From assembly GCA_902775835.1 (NCBI GenBank), contig CACYNZ010000017.1, positions 1 through 20,769 of the forward strand: a DNA stretch of 20,769 bases, given 5' to 3'. The notes under the pieces are model-generated. The model saw only the letters and a list, made by a program, of their open reading frames with translations. It did no database searches and was not told the origin of the DNA. Below, piece after piece: positions 1 through 5,406 of the stretch. The position numbers and the translations under genes were made by a program. This DNA is from an uncultured Eubacteriales bacterium (GTDB lineage: Bacteria > Bacillota_A > Clostridia > Christensenellales > Aristaeellaceae). Position 1 is the first letter of the stretch; every line of letters begins with the position of its first letter.

Positions 1-1006
1 TGATGGCTTCCAGGAACGCGCCGCGGGCGCTCCAGATGGCTTCCTTGCGCTCTTCCGTGTCCGCCAGCAGCACATCCCGGGCACCCATCTCCATGGCCAG
101 GTCCGTGAGCCGGTCCAGGCCCGGCTGCAGGCTTTCCCGGCTGCTGCCGTCCAGGCGCACCAGAAGATATGCCGGCGCGCTGACATCCGGGAACGCCTTG
201 CCGAGATAGGTTTCGGCGCACCCGATCACGTCGCGCTCCATGAACTCCACGGCCGTGGGCTCACAGCCGCAGCTGAGGATCGCGGGCACGGCGCGGATGC
301 AGCGGTGCACTTCGTCAAAGGGCAGGAGCACGGACAGATTGACGGGCGGTTCCGGGATCAGCTTCACGGTCAGCCGTGTGAGCACCGCCAGGGTGCCTTC
401 GGACCCGATCATCAGGTCCAGAAGTGAATAGCCGGAGGAGGTTTTCACATTCTTGCCGCCCAGCTCCATGATCTCGCCGTCCGCCAGCACCACCTGCATG
501 CCCAGCACATAGTCCCGGGTCACGCCGTAGCGCACCGCGCGCATGCCGCCGGCATTGGTCATGGCGTTCCCGCCCATGGTGGCGGTCTTCTCACCGGGAT
601 CCGGCGGGTAGAACAGTCCGGTGCCCTCCAGGGACTTGGGGAACTCCAGCAGCAGCACGCCGGGCTCCAGCGTGGCGGTCATGTTTTCCCGGTCCACCTC
701 AAGCACGTGGTTCATTTTCTCCGTGGACAGCACAATCCCGCCGTACAGGGCCACGCATCCGCCGCACAGTCCGGTGCCTGCGCCGCGGGGCGTGACGGGA
801 ATAAGATGTTCATTGCAGTAGCGGAGCACCGCGCTCACTTCCTCCGCGCTGAGCACCTGAAGCACCGCTTCGGGCATGTAATGCCCGTACTCGGTCATTT
901 CATCATGATCATAATCGGTGGAAATCTCCTCCCCGGTAAATACGCGGCCGGGCAGAAGGCTCCGGAAAAACGCAAGGTCCGCTTCCTCTACCTTCCGGTA
1001 ATTCAT
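1..1006 (-). CDS. lctD: FAD-linked lactate/2-hydroxyacid dehydrogenase (LctD/GlcD type), C-terminus cut by window edge
   Basis: This is the FAD subunit expected to oxidise lactate (or a related 2-hydroxyacid) and pass electrons to the Etf encoded just upstream. The visible 335 residues of an expected 460-480 begin MNYRKVEEADLAFF. They contain the PCMH-type FAD-binding core (VTPRGAGTGLCGG, about residues 71-83) and a second conserved block (PPDPGEKTATMGGN, about 134-147, then NAGGMRAVRYG). The start ATG overlaps the etfA stop as ATGA, and AAAGGAGG lies 7 nt upstream. From memory the N-terminus closely resembles Acetobacterium woodii LctD, and the order etfB-etfA-lctD is the same as there. In A. 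woodii the complex drives endergonic lactate oxidation with NAD+ by electron confurcation. Glycolate or another 2-hydroxyacid remains possible as substrate. The C-terminal catalytic domain lies outside the window. Confidence 0.85.
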   Translation of the reverse strand, partial: MNYRKVEEADLAFFRSLLPGRVFTGEEISTDYDHDEMTEYGHYMPEAVLQVLSAEEVSAVLRYCNEHLIPVTPRGAGTGLCGGCVALYGGIVLSTEKMNHVLEVDRENMTATLEPGVLLLEFPKSLEGTGLFYPPDPGEKTATMGGNAMTNAGGMRAVRYGVTRDYVLGMQVVLADGEIMELGGKNVKTSSGYSLLDLMIGSEGTLAVLTRLTVKLIPEPPVNLSVLLPFDEVHRCIRAVPAILSCGCEPTAVEFMERDVIGCAETYLGKAFPDVSAPAYLLVRLDGSSRESLQPGLDRLTDLAMEMGARDVLLADTEERKEAIWSARGAFLEAI

Positions 1007-2193
1007 GCCCTCGCCTCCTTTTCTGCCCTGAGCTGACGGATCATTTCGTCCAGGATCGGATACAGGTCACCCACCACGCCCACATGCGCCACCTTGAAGA
1101 TGGGGGCGTCCGGGTCCGTGTTCACGCTGAGAATATGTCCGCTGGCCTGCATGCAGCTGGTGAACTGAATGGCCCCGGACACGCCGAAGGTGAGAATGGC
1201 ATTGGGACGCACGGTGCGCCCGCTCAGGCCGATCTGGCGCTCATTGGTACACCAGCCCTTTTCCACCAGTGGTCTTGTGACCGCCCAGTCCCCGCCCAGA
1301 AGCGCGGCCAGTTCCTTGATGCGCTCCAGGTCCGAGCTCTTCTGCAGTCCGCGGCCGCCCACCACCAGAAGATCCGCGTCACAGATGCTGGTGCTCTCCG
1401 GCACCTTTTCCACCTTCACCACACGGGCCGGGCTCACCGCGTTCTTCGGCAGCGGGTACGCATGAATCTCGCCCGCCGGCTCAGTGCGCTTTGGCGCGTC
1501 AAACACCTGATAGCGCACCGTGGCGAACTGAGGCCGGGAATGCAGCGTCACGATCTGCGCCATGATGTTTCCGCCAAAGGCGGGACGGATCTGCACAAGG
1601 TCCGAGCTTTCGCGCAGTTCCAGCCGGGTGCAGTCCGCCGTGAGTCCCGTATGGAACCTGGTGGCCACCCTGGGCGCCAGCGAGCGGCCCAGTGCCGTGG
1701 CGCCTACCAGCACCACGCTCTCCCGGCTGCGCCTGATCTCATCCTCCAGGCACGCGGCATATATGTCCGCGCGGAACCCGGACAGGGCTTCATCGTCATA
1801 GACGCTCACCGTGTCCACGCCCCAGGAAAGCAGTTCCCTGGCCTGATCCCCGATGCCGCAGCCCAGGATAATGGCGCGCACCTTCCAGCCCATGGGCTGT
1901 GCCATTTCCCGTGCCTTGCCGATGAGCTCCAGGCTCACCGGGTGCAGCTTTCCCCCGCTGACCTCGGCGAACACGAGGATATCCTTCCAGGCTGACTTGT
2001 CCACGTCCTTTGCCCGGCTTTCCAGCTTCATGATCGCCTGCTCGGGGCAGTTCTTCAGGCAGATCCCGCACACGCGGCAGGCCGCGTTCATGTGCGCCTT
2101 GCCGGATACGATCTCTATGGCTCCGAAGGGACATACCTGCGCGCACCGGCCGCAGCCGCTGCATTTTCTTTCCAGAACAGCAATGCTTGCCAT
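1003..2193 (-). CDS. etfA: Electron transfer flavoprotein alpha subunit with N-terminal 2x[4Fe-4S] ferredoxin domain
   Basis: EtfA of a bifurcating-type Etf, 396 residues, longer than the usual roughly 320 because of an added ferredoxin domain. Residues 11-21 (C11, C14, C17, C21) and 39-49 (C39, C42, C45, C49) form two CxxCxxCxxxC motifs for two [4Fe-4S] clusters. An Etf alpha N-terminal domain follows. Near the C-terminus is the FAD-binding signature (GRTVRPNAILTFGVSGAIQF, then NTDPDAPIFKVAHVGVVGDL). The ATG lies one base after the etfB TAA and has GGGAGGGG just upstream; the TGA overlaps the lctD ATG. This arrangement implies translational coupling and stoichiometric complex formation. A cluster-bearing EtfA is the form found in the lactate dehydrogenase/Etf complex of acetogens, where the extra clusters are thought to connect to ferredoxin. 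Confidence 0.93.
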   Translation of the reverse strand: MASIAVLERKCSGCGRCAQVCPFGAIEIVSGKAHMNAACRVCGICLKNCPEQAIMKLESRAKDVDKSAWKDILVFAEVSGGKLHPVSLELIGKAREMAQPMGWKVRAIILGCGIGDQARELLSWGVDTVSVYDDEALSGFRADIYAACLEDEIRRSRESVVLVGATALGRSLAPRVATRFHTGLTADCTRLELRESSDLVQIRPAFGGNIMAQIVTLHSRPQFATVRYQVFDAPKRTEPAGEIHAYPLPKNAVSPARVVKVEKVPESTSICDADLLVVGGRGLQKSSDLERIKELAALLGGDWAVTRPLVEKGWCTNERQIGLSGRTVRPNAILTFGVSGAIQFTSCMQASGHILSVNTDPDAPIFKVAHVGVVGDLYPILDEMIRQLRAEKEARA

Positions 2194-2194
2194 A

Positions 2195-2986
2195 TTACAC
2201 CCCTCCCAGAACCTTCCAGTCCCGCAGCACGTCCATGACGCGCCCGGGCAGGTTTTCGCCGGTGAGCATTTCGCGCTTCACATCATGCTCCGGCGGGAAA
2301 ATCTTCTCCACGCTGGTGGCACTGCCGCTGAGCCCGTAATGCTCCGCATCCGTGTCCGGGAAATCGTCCAGCGACCGGATCTCCACCGGCCTGTCCCTGG
2401 TTTCCCTTGCCCGGATGAGGCTGGGCAGTCTCGGCATGTATATGTCCTTTTCCACCGTCACAAGGCAGGGAAAGGGCATGAACACGGTCTCGATCACGTC
2501 CTGGAGCTGCTGCTCCGCCATGACGCCGTCTTCCGTGACCTCCAGGCGCGATACCCAGGCCGCGTGCGGGATATTCAGGTATTCCGCAATGGCCGGGCCC
2601 ACCTGGGCCGTATCCCCGTCCGTGGTCTGGCGTCCGGCCAGGATCAGGTCAAAATCGCCCAGCGAGCGGATGGCCTGGGACAGGGTATAGCTGGTGGCCA
2701 GCACGTCCGCGCCGCCCAGCCGGCGGTCGGAGAACACATAGCCTTCGTCCGCGCCCATCATGTAGGCTTCCCGGATCACGGCAGCTGCCTGGGGCGGGCC
2801 CATGGTGCCCACCACCACATGCGCACCCTTTTCCTCGCGCAGCCGCAGCGCGGTTTCCAGCGCGTACAGGTCATACGGGTTCATCTTGCTCTCCACGCCG
2901 TTGCGGCGGAGCACGCCGGTTTCCGGGTCCACTTCCACCTTGTTGGTGGCCGGAACCTGCTTGAGACAGACAAAGATTTTAAGCAT
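2195..2986 (-). CDS. etfB: Electron transfer flavoprotein beta subunit (bifurcating type)
   Basis: EtfB, 263 residues, partner of the EtfA encoded immediately downstream. The N-terminus (MLKIFVCLKQVPATNKVEVD) is the canonical EtfB start. The segment MNPYDLYALETALRLRE and the nucleotide-binding loop LAGRQTTDGDTAQVGPAIAE (about residues 117-136) match the NADH/FAD-binding loop of bifurcating Etfs. The frame is open 30 bp further upstream, but the start at 2986 is preferred. It matches the family N-terminus and has GGAGGGAG at good spacing. The start codon lies inside the end of the Nudix gene (8-nt overlap), so the two are probably translationally coupled. The protein should bind FAD and NAD(H) and pass electrons between NADH, EtfA and LctD. 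Confidence 0.93.
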   Translation of the reverse strand: MLKIFVCLKQVPATNKVEVDPETGVLRRNGVESKMNPYDLYALETALRLREEKGAHVVVGTMGPPQAAAVIREAYMMGADEGYVFSDRRLGGADVLATSYTLSQAIRSLGDFDLILAGRQTTDGDTAQVGPAIAEYLNIPHAAWVSRLEVTEDGVMAEQQLQDVIETVFMPFPCLVTVEKDIYMPRLPSLIRARETRDRPVEIRSLDDFPDTDAEHYGLSGSATSVEKIFPPEHDVKREMLTGENLPGRVMDVLRDWKVLGGV

Positions 2987-3653
2987 GTTCTCCCTCCTTC
3001 CACGCACCGGAGACAAATACGCTCAGGGCGGCCCAGGTATAGATGGAATAGAAGCGTCCCGCGTCATCCCTTCCGCTGGTCAGGACCTGCATGGCCTCCT
3101 CCCGGTTCAGCAGGCGGTAGCCGTCAAAGCATTCGCTGCCCACCGCGCCGGTCTGGTCCAGGGGTCCGTGATCCCCGCGGAGCACGGCCAGCACCAGGCC
3201 GTTGCTCTCATCCGTGAGCCCCGGCGAGGAAAACAGGAGCGGCGACAGCACCCGGAGCTCGTCCCCGTCCCGGACTTCCAGCCCGGTTTCCTCGCGCAGC
3301 TCGCGCCGGGCGGTTTCCAGCAGCGGTTCCGGCTTTTCCCGGTCTTCCGGATCCATGAGCCCGGCAGGCGGGCTCAGCAGGAACTGGCCCATGGGATACC
3401 GGTACTCCTCGGAAAGCAGAAGGCAGGCCCCGCGCGGCGTGTTTTCCAGGATCACCACCAGCGTCACGGCATCCGGGAGCATGTCATGAAACTCCGCGTC
3501 GCTTTTCATGAACACGGTGTCTTCCTGCGTGCGCCTTGATGCGCTGTAATAGTGCCGGTCCTGATCATAGTCTATGTCGTACACCCTGAGAAACCTGCAG
3601 TCCAGAAGTGTCCGTGTTTTTTCCCTGTGGATATGCGGGCGCTCCATTCCCAT
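2979..3653 (-). CDS. Nudix hydrolase, ADP-ribose pyrophosphatase-like, first gene of the lct/etf operon
   Basis: A 224-residue protein with a Nudix box at about residues 98-125. It includes E109, then R117-E118-L119 and E121-E122-T123-G124-L125, which are the metal-binding helix residues. The loop between the leading glycine and E109 is about five residues longer than consensus. Size and the preceding EEYRYPMGQFLLSPPAG segment fit the ADP-ribose/nucleoside-diphosphate-sugar pyrophosphatase group. Substrate cannot be read from sequence. The start is ambiguous between ATG at 3653 and ATG at 3647. The G-rich stretch GGGGGATGGGA gives the second a better spacing. The stop overlaps the etfB start by 8 nt, placing this gene in the lactate/Etf operon, an unusual position for a housekeeping Nudix enzyme. 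No convincing promoter was found upstream in the 166-bp divergent gap. Confidence 0.88.
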   Translation of the reverse strand: MGMERPHIHREKTRTLLDCRFLRVYDIDYDQDRHYYSASRRTQEDTVFMKSDAEFHDMLPDAVTLVVILENTPRGACLLLSEEYRYPMGQFLLSPPAGLMDPEDREKPEPLLETARRELREETGLEVRDGDELRVLSPLLFSSPGLTDESNGLVLAVLRGDHGPLDQTGAVGSECFDGYRLLNREEAMQVLTSGRDDAGRFYSIYTWAALSVFVSGAWKEGEHA

Positions 3654-3770
3654 CCCCCGTTTCGGTTTCTGTTTTGATTTACGCTTCTTTTTTCTATTCC
3701 ATTTCCACCCGGAATTTCCTTCCTGTCCGCGCGCACTTCCCGTTTTTCCGGGACACGCGCCGGCCTTATG

Positions 3771-3779
3771 TGCTATACT
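3771..3779 (+). promoter_or_regulatory. Extended -10 promoter of the HAD gene
   Basis: TGCTATACT is an extended -10 element (TG, one base, TATACT at 3774-3779). No good -35 is seen. It predicts a start near 3786, about 34 nt before the HAD start codon, which supports the internal ATG at 3820 over the upstream in-frame ATG at 3574. Confidence 0.65.
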
Positions 3780-3783
3780 TCCC

Positions 3784-3807
3784 CTGTCCCCGGCTTTCCG
3801 GGGACAG
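3784..3807 (+). promoter_or_regulatory. Perfect 10-bp hairpin at the 5' end of the HAD transcript
   Basis: CTGTCCCCGG (3784-3793) pairs perfectly with CCGGGGACAG (3798-3807) across a CTTT loop. It lies between the -10 box and the ribosome binding site (AGAAAGGAAC) and begins within 2 nt of the predicted transcription start. There is no following T-run on either strand, so it is not an intrinsic terminator. It could be a 5'-terminal RNA-stabilising stem or an operator for a dimeric repressor. Confidence 0.6.
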
Positions 3808-3819
3808 AAAGGAACTGAT

Positions 3820-4485
3820 ATGCGCTACCGCTGCCTTGTCCTGGATCACGACGATACCCTTGTCAATTCCACTGCCCATGTCCATTACCCGGCGTTTCTG
3901 GCCGCCATGGACGCACTCCGGCCCGGCGTCACCATGACACTGGATGAATACTTTGCCATGAACTTTGATCCCGGGTTCATGCCCTATCTGGAAGACACAC
4001 TGAAGTTCACGGATGAGGAGACCAGCCGGGAGTATGATATCTGGCAGTCCTTTGCCACCACGCGCGTCCCGGAGGCATATCCCGGCATGGACCGCCTGGT
4101 CCACCGCCAGAAGCAGGAAGGCGGATATGTCTGCGTCATCTCCCATTCCGTGTCCGCCAATATCCGCAGGGACTACCGCGAAAACGGCCTGCCCGAACCC
4201 GACCTGGTGTTCGGCTGGGATCTTCCCAAGGAGAAGCGCAAGCCCTCGCCCTGGGCACTGGAGGAAATCATGCGATCCCTTTCCCTCGCTCCGCAGGATC
4301 TTCTGGTGGTGGATGATCTCAAGCCGGGCTATGAGATGGCACGCGCCGGACATGTGGATTTTGCCGCCGCCATGTGGGCGCATCATGTGCCCGGCATCCG
4401 TTCCTTCATGAAAGAGCACGCGGATTTCTGCCTGGAAACGCCGGAAGATCTGTACACACTGCAGTTCGCGGACGGCAATATGTGA
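3820..4485 (+). CDS. HAD-superfamily phosphatase (phosphoglycolate phosphatase-like)
   Basis: A 221-residue haloacid dehalogenase-type hydrolase. Motif I is LDHDDTLVN with nucleophile D9 and acid/base D11. Motif II is S108 (VISHS). Motif III lysine is in KEKRKPSP (about K141). Motif IV is LLVVDDLKPG (D165-D166). Residues about 20-90 form the cap. The substrate is probably a small phosphorylated metabolite, but none can be named. The frame stays open upstream to 3574, but the start at 3820 is chosen because AGAAAGGAAC precedes it, the HAD motif I must be near the N-terminus, and the promoter lies at 3771-3779. No terminator directly follows the stop; the first strong one downstream is that of the small RNA at 4627-4663, so this mRNA may read through it. 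Confidence 0.88.
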   Translation: MRYRCLVLDHDDTLVNSTAHVHYPAFLAAMDALRPGVTMTLDEYFAMNFDPGFMPYLEDTLKFTDEETSREYDIWQSFATTRVPEAYPGMDRLVHRQKQEGGYVCVISHSVSANIRRDYRENGLPEPDLVFGWDLPKEKRKPSPWALEEIMRSLSLAPQDLLVVDDLKPGYEMARAGHVDFAAAMWAHHVPGIRSFMKEHADFCLETPEDLYTLQFADGNM

Positions 4486-4513
4486 TGCGGAAAAACAGAA
4501 ATATTACAAAAAC

Positions 4514-4542
4514 ATTTCACCCCATCTTCACGTGCCCGTCAC
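4514..4542 (+). promoter_or_regulatory. Three 11-bp-phased heptamers, PhoB/OmpR-type operator of small RNA 1
   Basis: Direct heptamers ATTTCAC (4514-4520), TCTTCAC (4525-4531) and CCGTCAC (4536-4542) are separated by 4-nt spacers, so the TCAC cores recur at exact 11-bp steps. The last heptamer ends 10 bp before the -10 box TATACT (4553-4558), and there is no sigma-A -35. This is the geometry of Pho-box-type promoters bound by OmpR/PhoB-family response regulators. CCGTCAC differs by one base from the enterobacterial half-site CTGTCAC. Assignment to a phosphate regulator is inference. Confidence 0.6.
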
Positions 4543-4552
4543 AAACGCCGGT

Positions 4553-4558
4553 TATACT
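4553..4558 (+). promoter_or_regulatory. -10 box of small RNA 1
   Basis: TATACT, conserved in copy 2. It predicts a transcription start near G4565. The hexamer 17 bp upstream (ACGTGC) is not a -35, consistent with activator dependence. Confidence 0.65.
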
Positions 4559-4564
4559 GACATT

Positions 4565-4663
4565 GTTCCAAGAGCGAACCATAGGAAAGGAAGACAAGAT
4601 CTTCCATTATCCTTCCTTTATATTCTAACCCGGAGCGATGCCAGCGCTCCGGGTTGTTTCTTT
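4565..4663 (+). ncRNA. Small RNA 1, about 99 nt, unknown family
   Basis: A predicted noncoding RNA runs from the -10 box (4553-4558) to an intrinsic terminator. It can form hairpin I (GTTC 4565-4568 with GAAC 4576-4579, 7-nt loop) and hairpin II (GGAAGA 4589-4594 with TCTTCC 4600-4605, 5-nt loop). An unpaired A/U- and pyrimidine-rich stretch follows (4606-4626) containing UCCUUCC, which is complementary to purine-rich Shine-Dalgarno sequences. An alternative pairing of AAAGGAAG (4586-4593) with CTTCCTTT (4612-4619) would switch the structure. No ATG-initiated reading frame lies upstream of the terminator stem. Stems are preserved in copy 2 while hairpin II's loop differs. I do not recognise an established RNA family; the 5' boundary is inferred. 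Confidence 0.7.
4627..4663 (+). terminator. Intrinsic terminator of small RNA 1
   Basis: AACCCGGAGCG (4627-4637) pairs with CGCTCCGGGTT (4645-4655) across a 7-nt loop, an 11-bp perfect stem, followed by GTTTCTTT. It is probably also the first terminator for the HAD mRNA. Confidence 0.88.
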
Positions 4664-4771
4664 GTTCCGGACCTTTTCCTTCCCGCAGTCCCCTTCCCGG
4701 GAAATGCGGAAAACCGCTTCCGGACCGGCGCCTGGCCCCCTGGGCTGAAAAAACGCAGATATTACAGAAAT

Positions 4772-4800
4772 GTTTCACTTTGTGTTCACATACCCGTCAC
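4772..4800 (+). promoter_or_regulatory. Three 11-bp-phased heptamers, PhoB/OmpR-type operator of small RNA 2
   Basis: Heptamers GTTTCAC (4772-4778), TGTTCAC (4783-4789) and CCGTCAC (4794-4800) have the same 4-nt spacing as in copy 1 and the same 10-bp gap to the -10 box at 4811. Against copy 1 the heptamers differ at 2 of 21 positions and the two spacers at 6 of 8, so constraint sits on the repeats. Confidence 0.6.
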
Positions 4801-4810
4801 AGACGCGGGC

Positions 4811-4816
4811 TATACT
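4811..4816 (+). promoter_or_regulatory. -10 box of small RNA 2
   Basis: TATACT, at the same place as in copy 1. It predicts a transcription start near G4823. No -35 is recognisable. Confidence 0.65.
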
Positions 4817-4822
4817 GTCATT

Positions 4823-4921
4823 GTTCCAAGAGAGAACCACAGGACGGAAGACGAGTTCTTCCATCATCCTTCCTTTATATTCTAACCCGGAGCGATGCCA
4901 GCGCTCCGGGTTGTTTCCTTT
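4823..4921 (+). ncRNA. Small RNA 2, about 99 nt, sibling of small RNA 1
   Basis: The second copy keeps the GTTC/GAAC 5' hairpin (4823-4837). It also keeps hairpin II (GGAAGA 4846-4851 with TCTTCC 4857-4862), whose loop is changed from CAAGA to CGAGT. The CAUCAUCCUUCCUUUAUAUUCU single-strand region and the terminator are retained too. A one-base deletion relative to copy 1 upstream of hairpin II breaks any shared reading frame, which argues for RNA rather than peptide function. The alternative long pairing seen in copy 1 is reduced to GGAAG/CTTCC here. Its terminator ends just before the HU promoter, so it is not an HU leader. Targets are unknown. Confidence 0.7.
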
Positions 4922-4924
4922 TTC
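4884..4924 (+). terminator. Intrinsic terminator of small RNA 2
   Basis: Same 11-bp stem as copy 1 (4884-4894 with 4902-4912), followed by GTTTCCTTTTTC. The U-tract is better than in copy 1 and insulates the HU promoter. Confidence 0.9.
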
Positions 4925-4949
4925 GGGCCATTTCCATTCTGCATTCCTG

Positions 4950-4978
4950 TTGCCACGCGTGTGCTTGTCTGATATAAT
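4950..4978 (+). promoter_or_regulatory. Strong sigma-A promoter of the HU gene
   Basis: TTGCCA (4950-4955), a 17-bp spacer, and consensus TATAAT (4973-4978) preceded by TGA as an extended -10. The predicted start is near 4985. It would be followed in the leader by a short hairpin (4987-5004: CCAGTGC, CTCT loop, GCACCGG, with one A-C mismatch). Confidence 0.85.
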
Positions 4979-5037
4979 CCCCTGTACCAGTGCCTCTGCA
5001 CCGGAAAACTATTTCTGACACAGAAAGGACGGATCCC

Positions 5038-5319
5038 ATGAATAAGACTGAGCTGATTGAGATCGTCTCCAAAAATGCTGAACTGACCAAGAAAGAGTCC
5101 GCAGCCGCTGTGGACGCACTTCTGGATGGTATCGTTGAAGGCCTGGTCAAGGACGGAAAGGTCCAGCTGATCGGCTTTGGCTCCTTTGAGGTTCGCACCC
5201 GCACTGCCCGCACCGGCCGCAATCCCCGCACCGGCGAGCAGATCAAGATCAAGGCCTCCAAGGCTCCCGCTTTCAAGCCCGGCAAGGACATGAAAGACGC
5301 TGTGAACGCCAAGAAATAG
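5038..5319 (+). CDS. hup: Histone-like DNA-binding protein HU
   Basis: HU, 93 residues, the usual length. It is a dimeric nucleoid protein that bends DNA without sequence specificity. It starts [20 protein letters not shown], which is the family's helix-turn-helix dimerisation region. The diagnostic signature [20 protein letters not shown] (about residues 45-64) leads into the beta-arm with the conserved RNPRTGE tip that intercalates into the minor groove. The C-terminus ends [14 protein letters not shown]. The frame is open upstream to 4990, but the start at 5038 follows AAAGGACGG and gives the exact family N-terminus. It is monocistronic, with a near-consensus promoter and its own terminator, as expected for an abundant protein. 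Confidence 0.97.
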   Translation: MNKTELIEIVSKNAELTKKESAAAVDALLDGIVEGLVKDGKVQLIGFGSFEVRTRTARTGRNPRTGEQIKIKASKAPAFKPGKDMKDAVNAKK

Positions 5320-5356
5320 AAGTAATCCCAAGTGCCCGCTTCCGGAAAACCGGACG

Positions 5357-5400
5357 GCACAGAAAAAGCAGGGAATTTGCGTTCCCTGCTTTTTCTGTGC
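5357..5400. terminator. Bidirectional terminator between HU and guaD
   Basis: GCACAGAAAAAGCAGGGAA (5357-5375) pairs perfectly with the complementary 19 nt at 5382-5400 across a 6-nt loop. A/T runs within the arms give a U-tract in both directions. It serves the two convergent genes. A small TCCGG-AAAA-CCGGA hairpin (5341-5354) precedes it. Confidence 0.92.
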
Positions 5401-5406
5401 CCTTGA

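Larger units (their letters stand above)
4491..4924 (+). repeat. Tandem duplication of a complete small-RNA transcription unit (258-bp period)
   Basis: Two copies, about 4491-4664 and 4748-4924, align almost without gaps. From ATATTAC (4501 and 4759) through the -10 box to TGTTCC they align over 69 positions with 14 differences. The terminator half is nearly identical. One single-base indel falls in the RNA body. The roughly 90 bp between the copies (4665-4750) are unrelated and contain only short palindromes (TTCCCGGGAA at 4694-4703; GCGG-AAAA-CCGC at 4706-4717). The copies have diverged enough to be an old duplication kept by selection. Confidence 0.9.

Noticed and set aside
1853..3217. Plus-strand open frame of 454 codons opposite etfA, etfB and the Nudix gene
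   Set aside because: It crosses three overlapping, well-identified minus-strand genes. The product looks like reverse-complement codon-bias noise.
3784..3807. Terminator between the divergent Nudix operon and HAD gene
   Set aside because: The hairpin has no T-run on either side and lies downstream of the HAD -10 box, so a terminator reading would make no sense for divergent genes.
4600..4628. Short peptide ending HxPSFIF-stop shared by both small-RNA copies (leader-peptide idea)
   Set aside because: No ATG or convincing start lies in the transcript in that frame, and a one-base indel between copies breaks the frame upstream. The shared residues simply reflect the conserved RNA strand and the TAA at the base of the terminator.
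4884..5037. Terminator plus downstream region as an attenuator or riboswitch for HU
   Set aside because: A complete HU promoter (4950-4978) lies after the terminator, so HU transcription does not pass through it.
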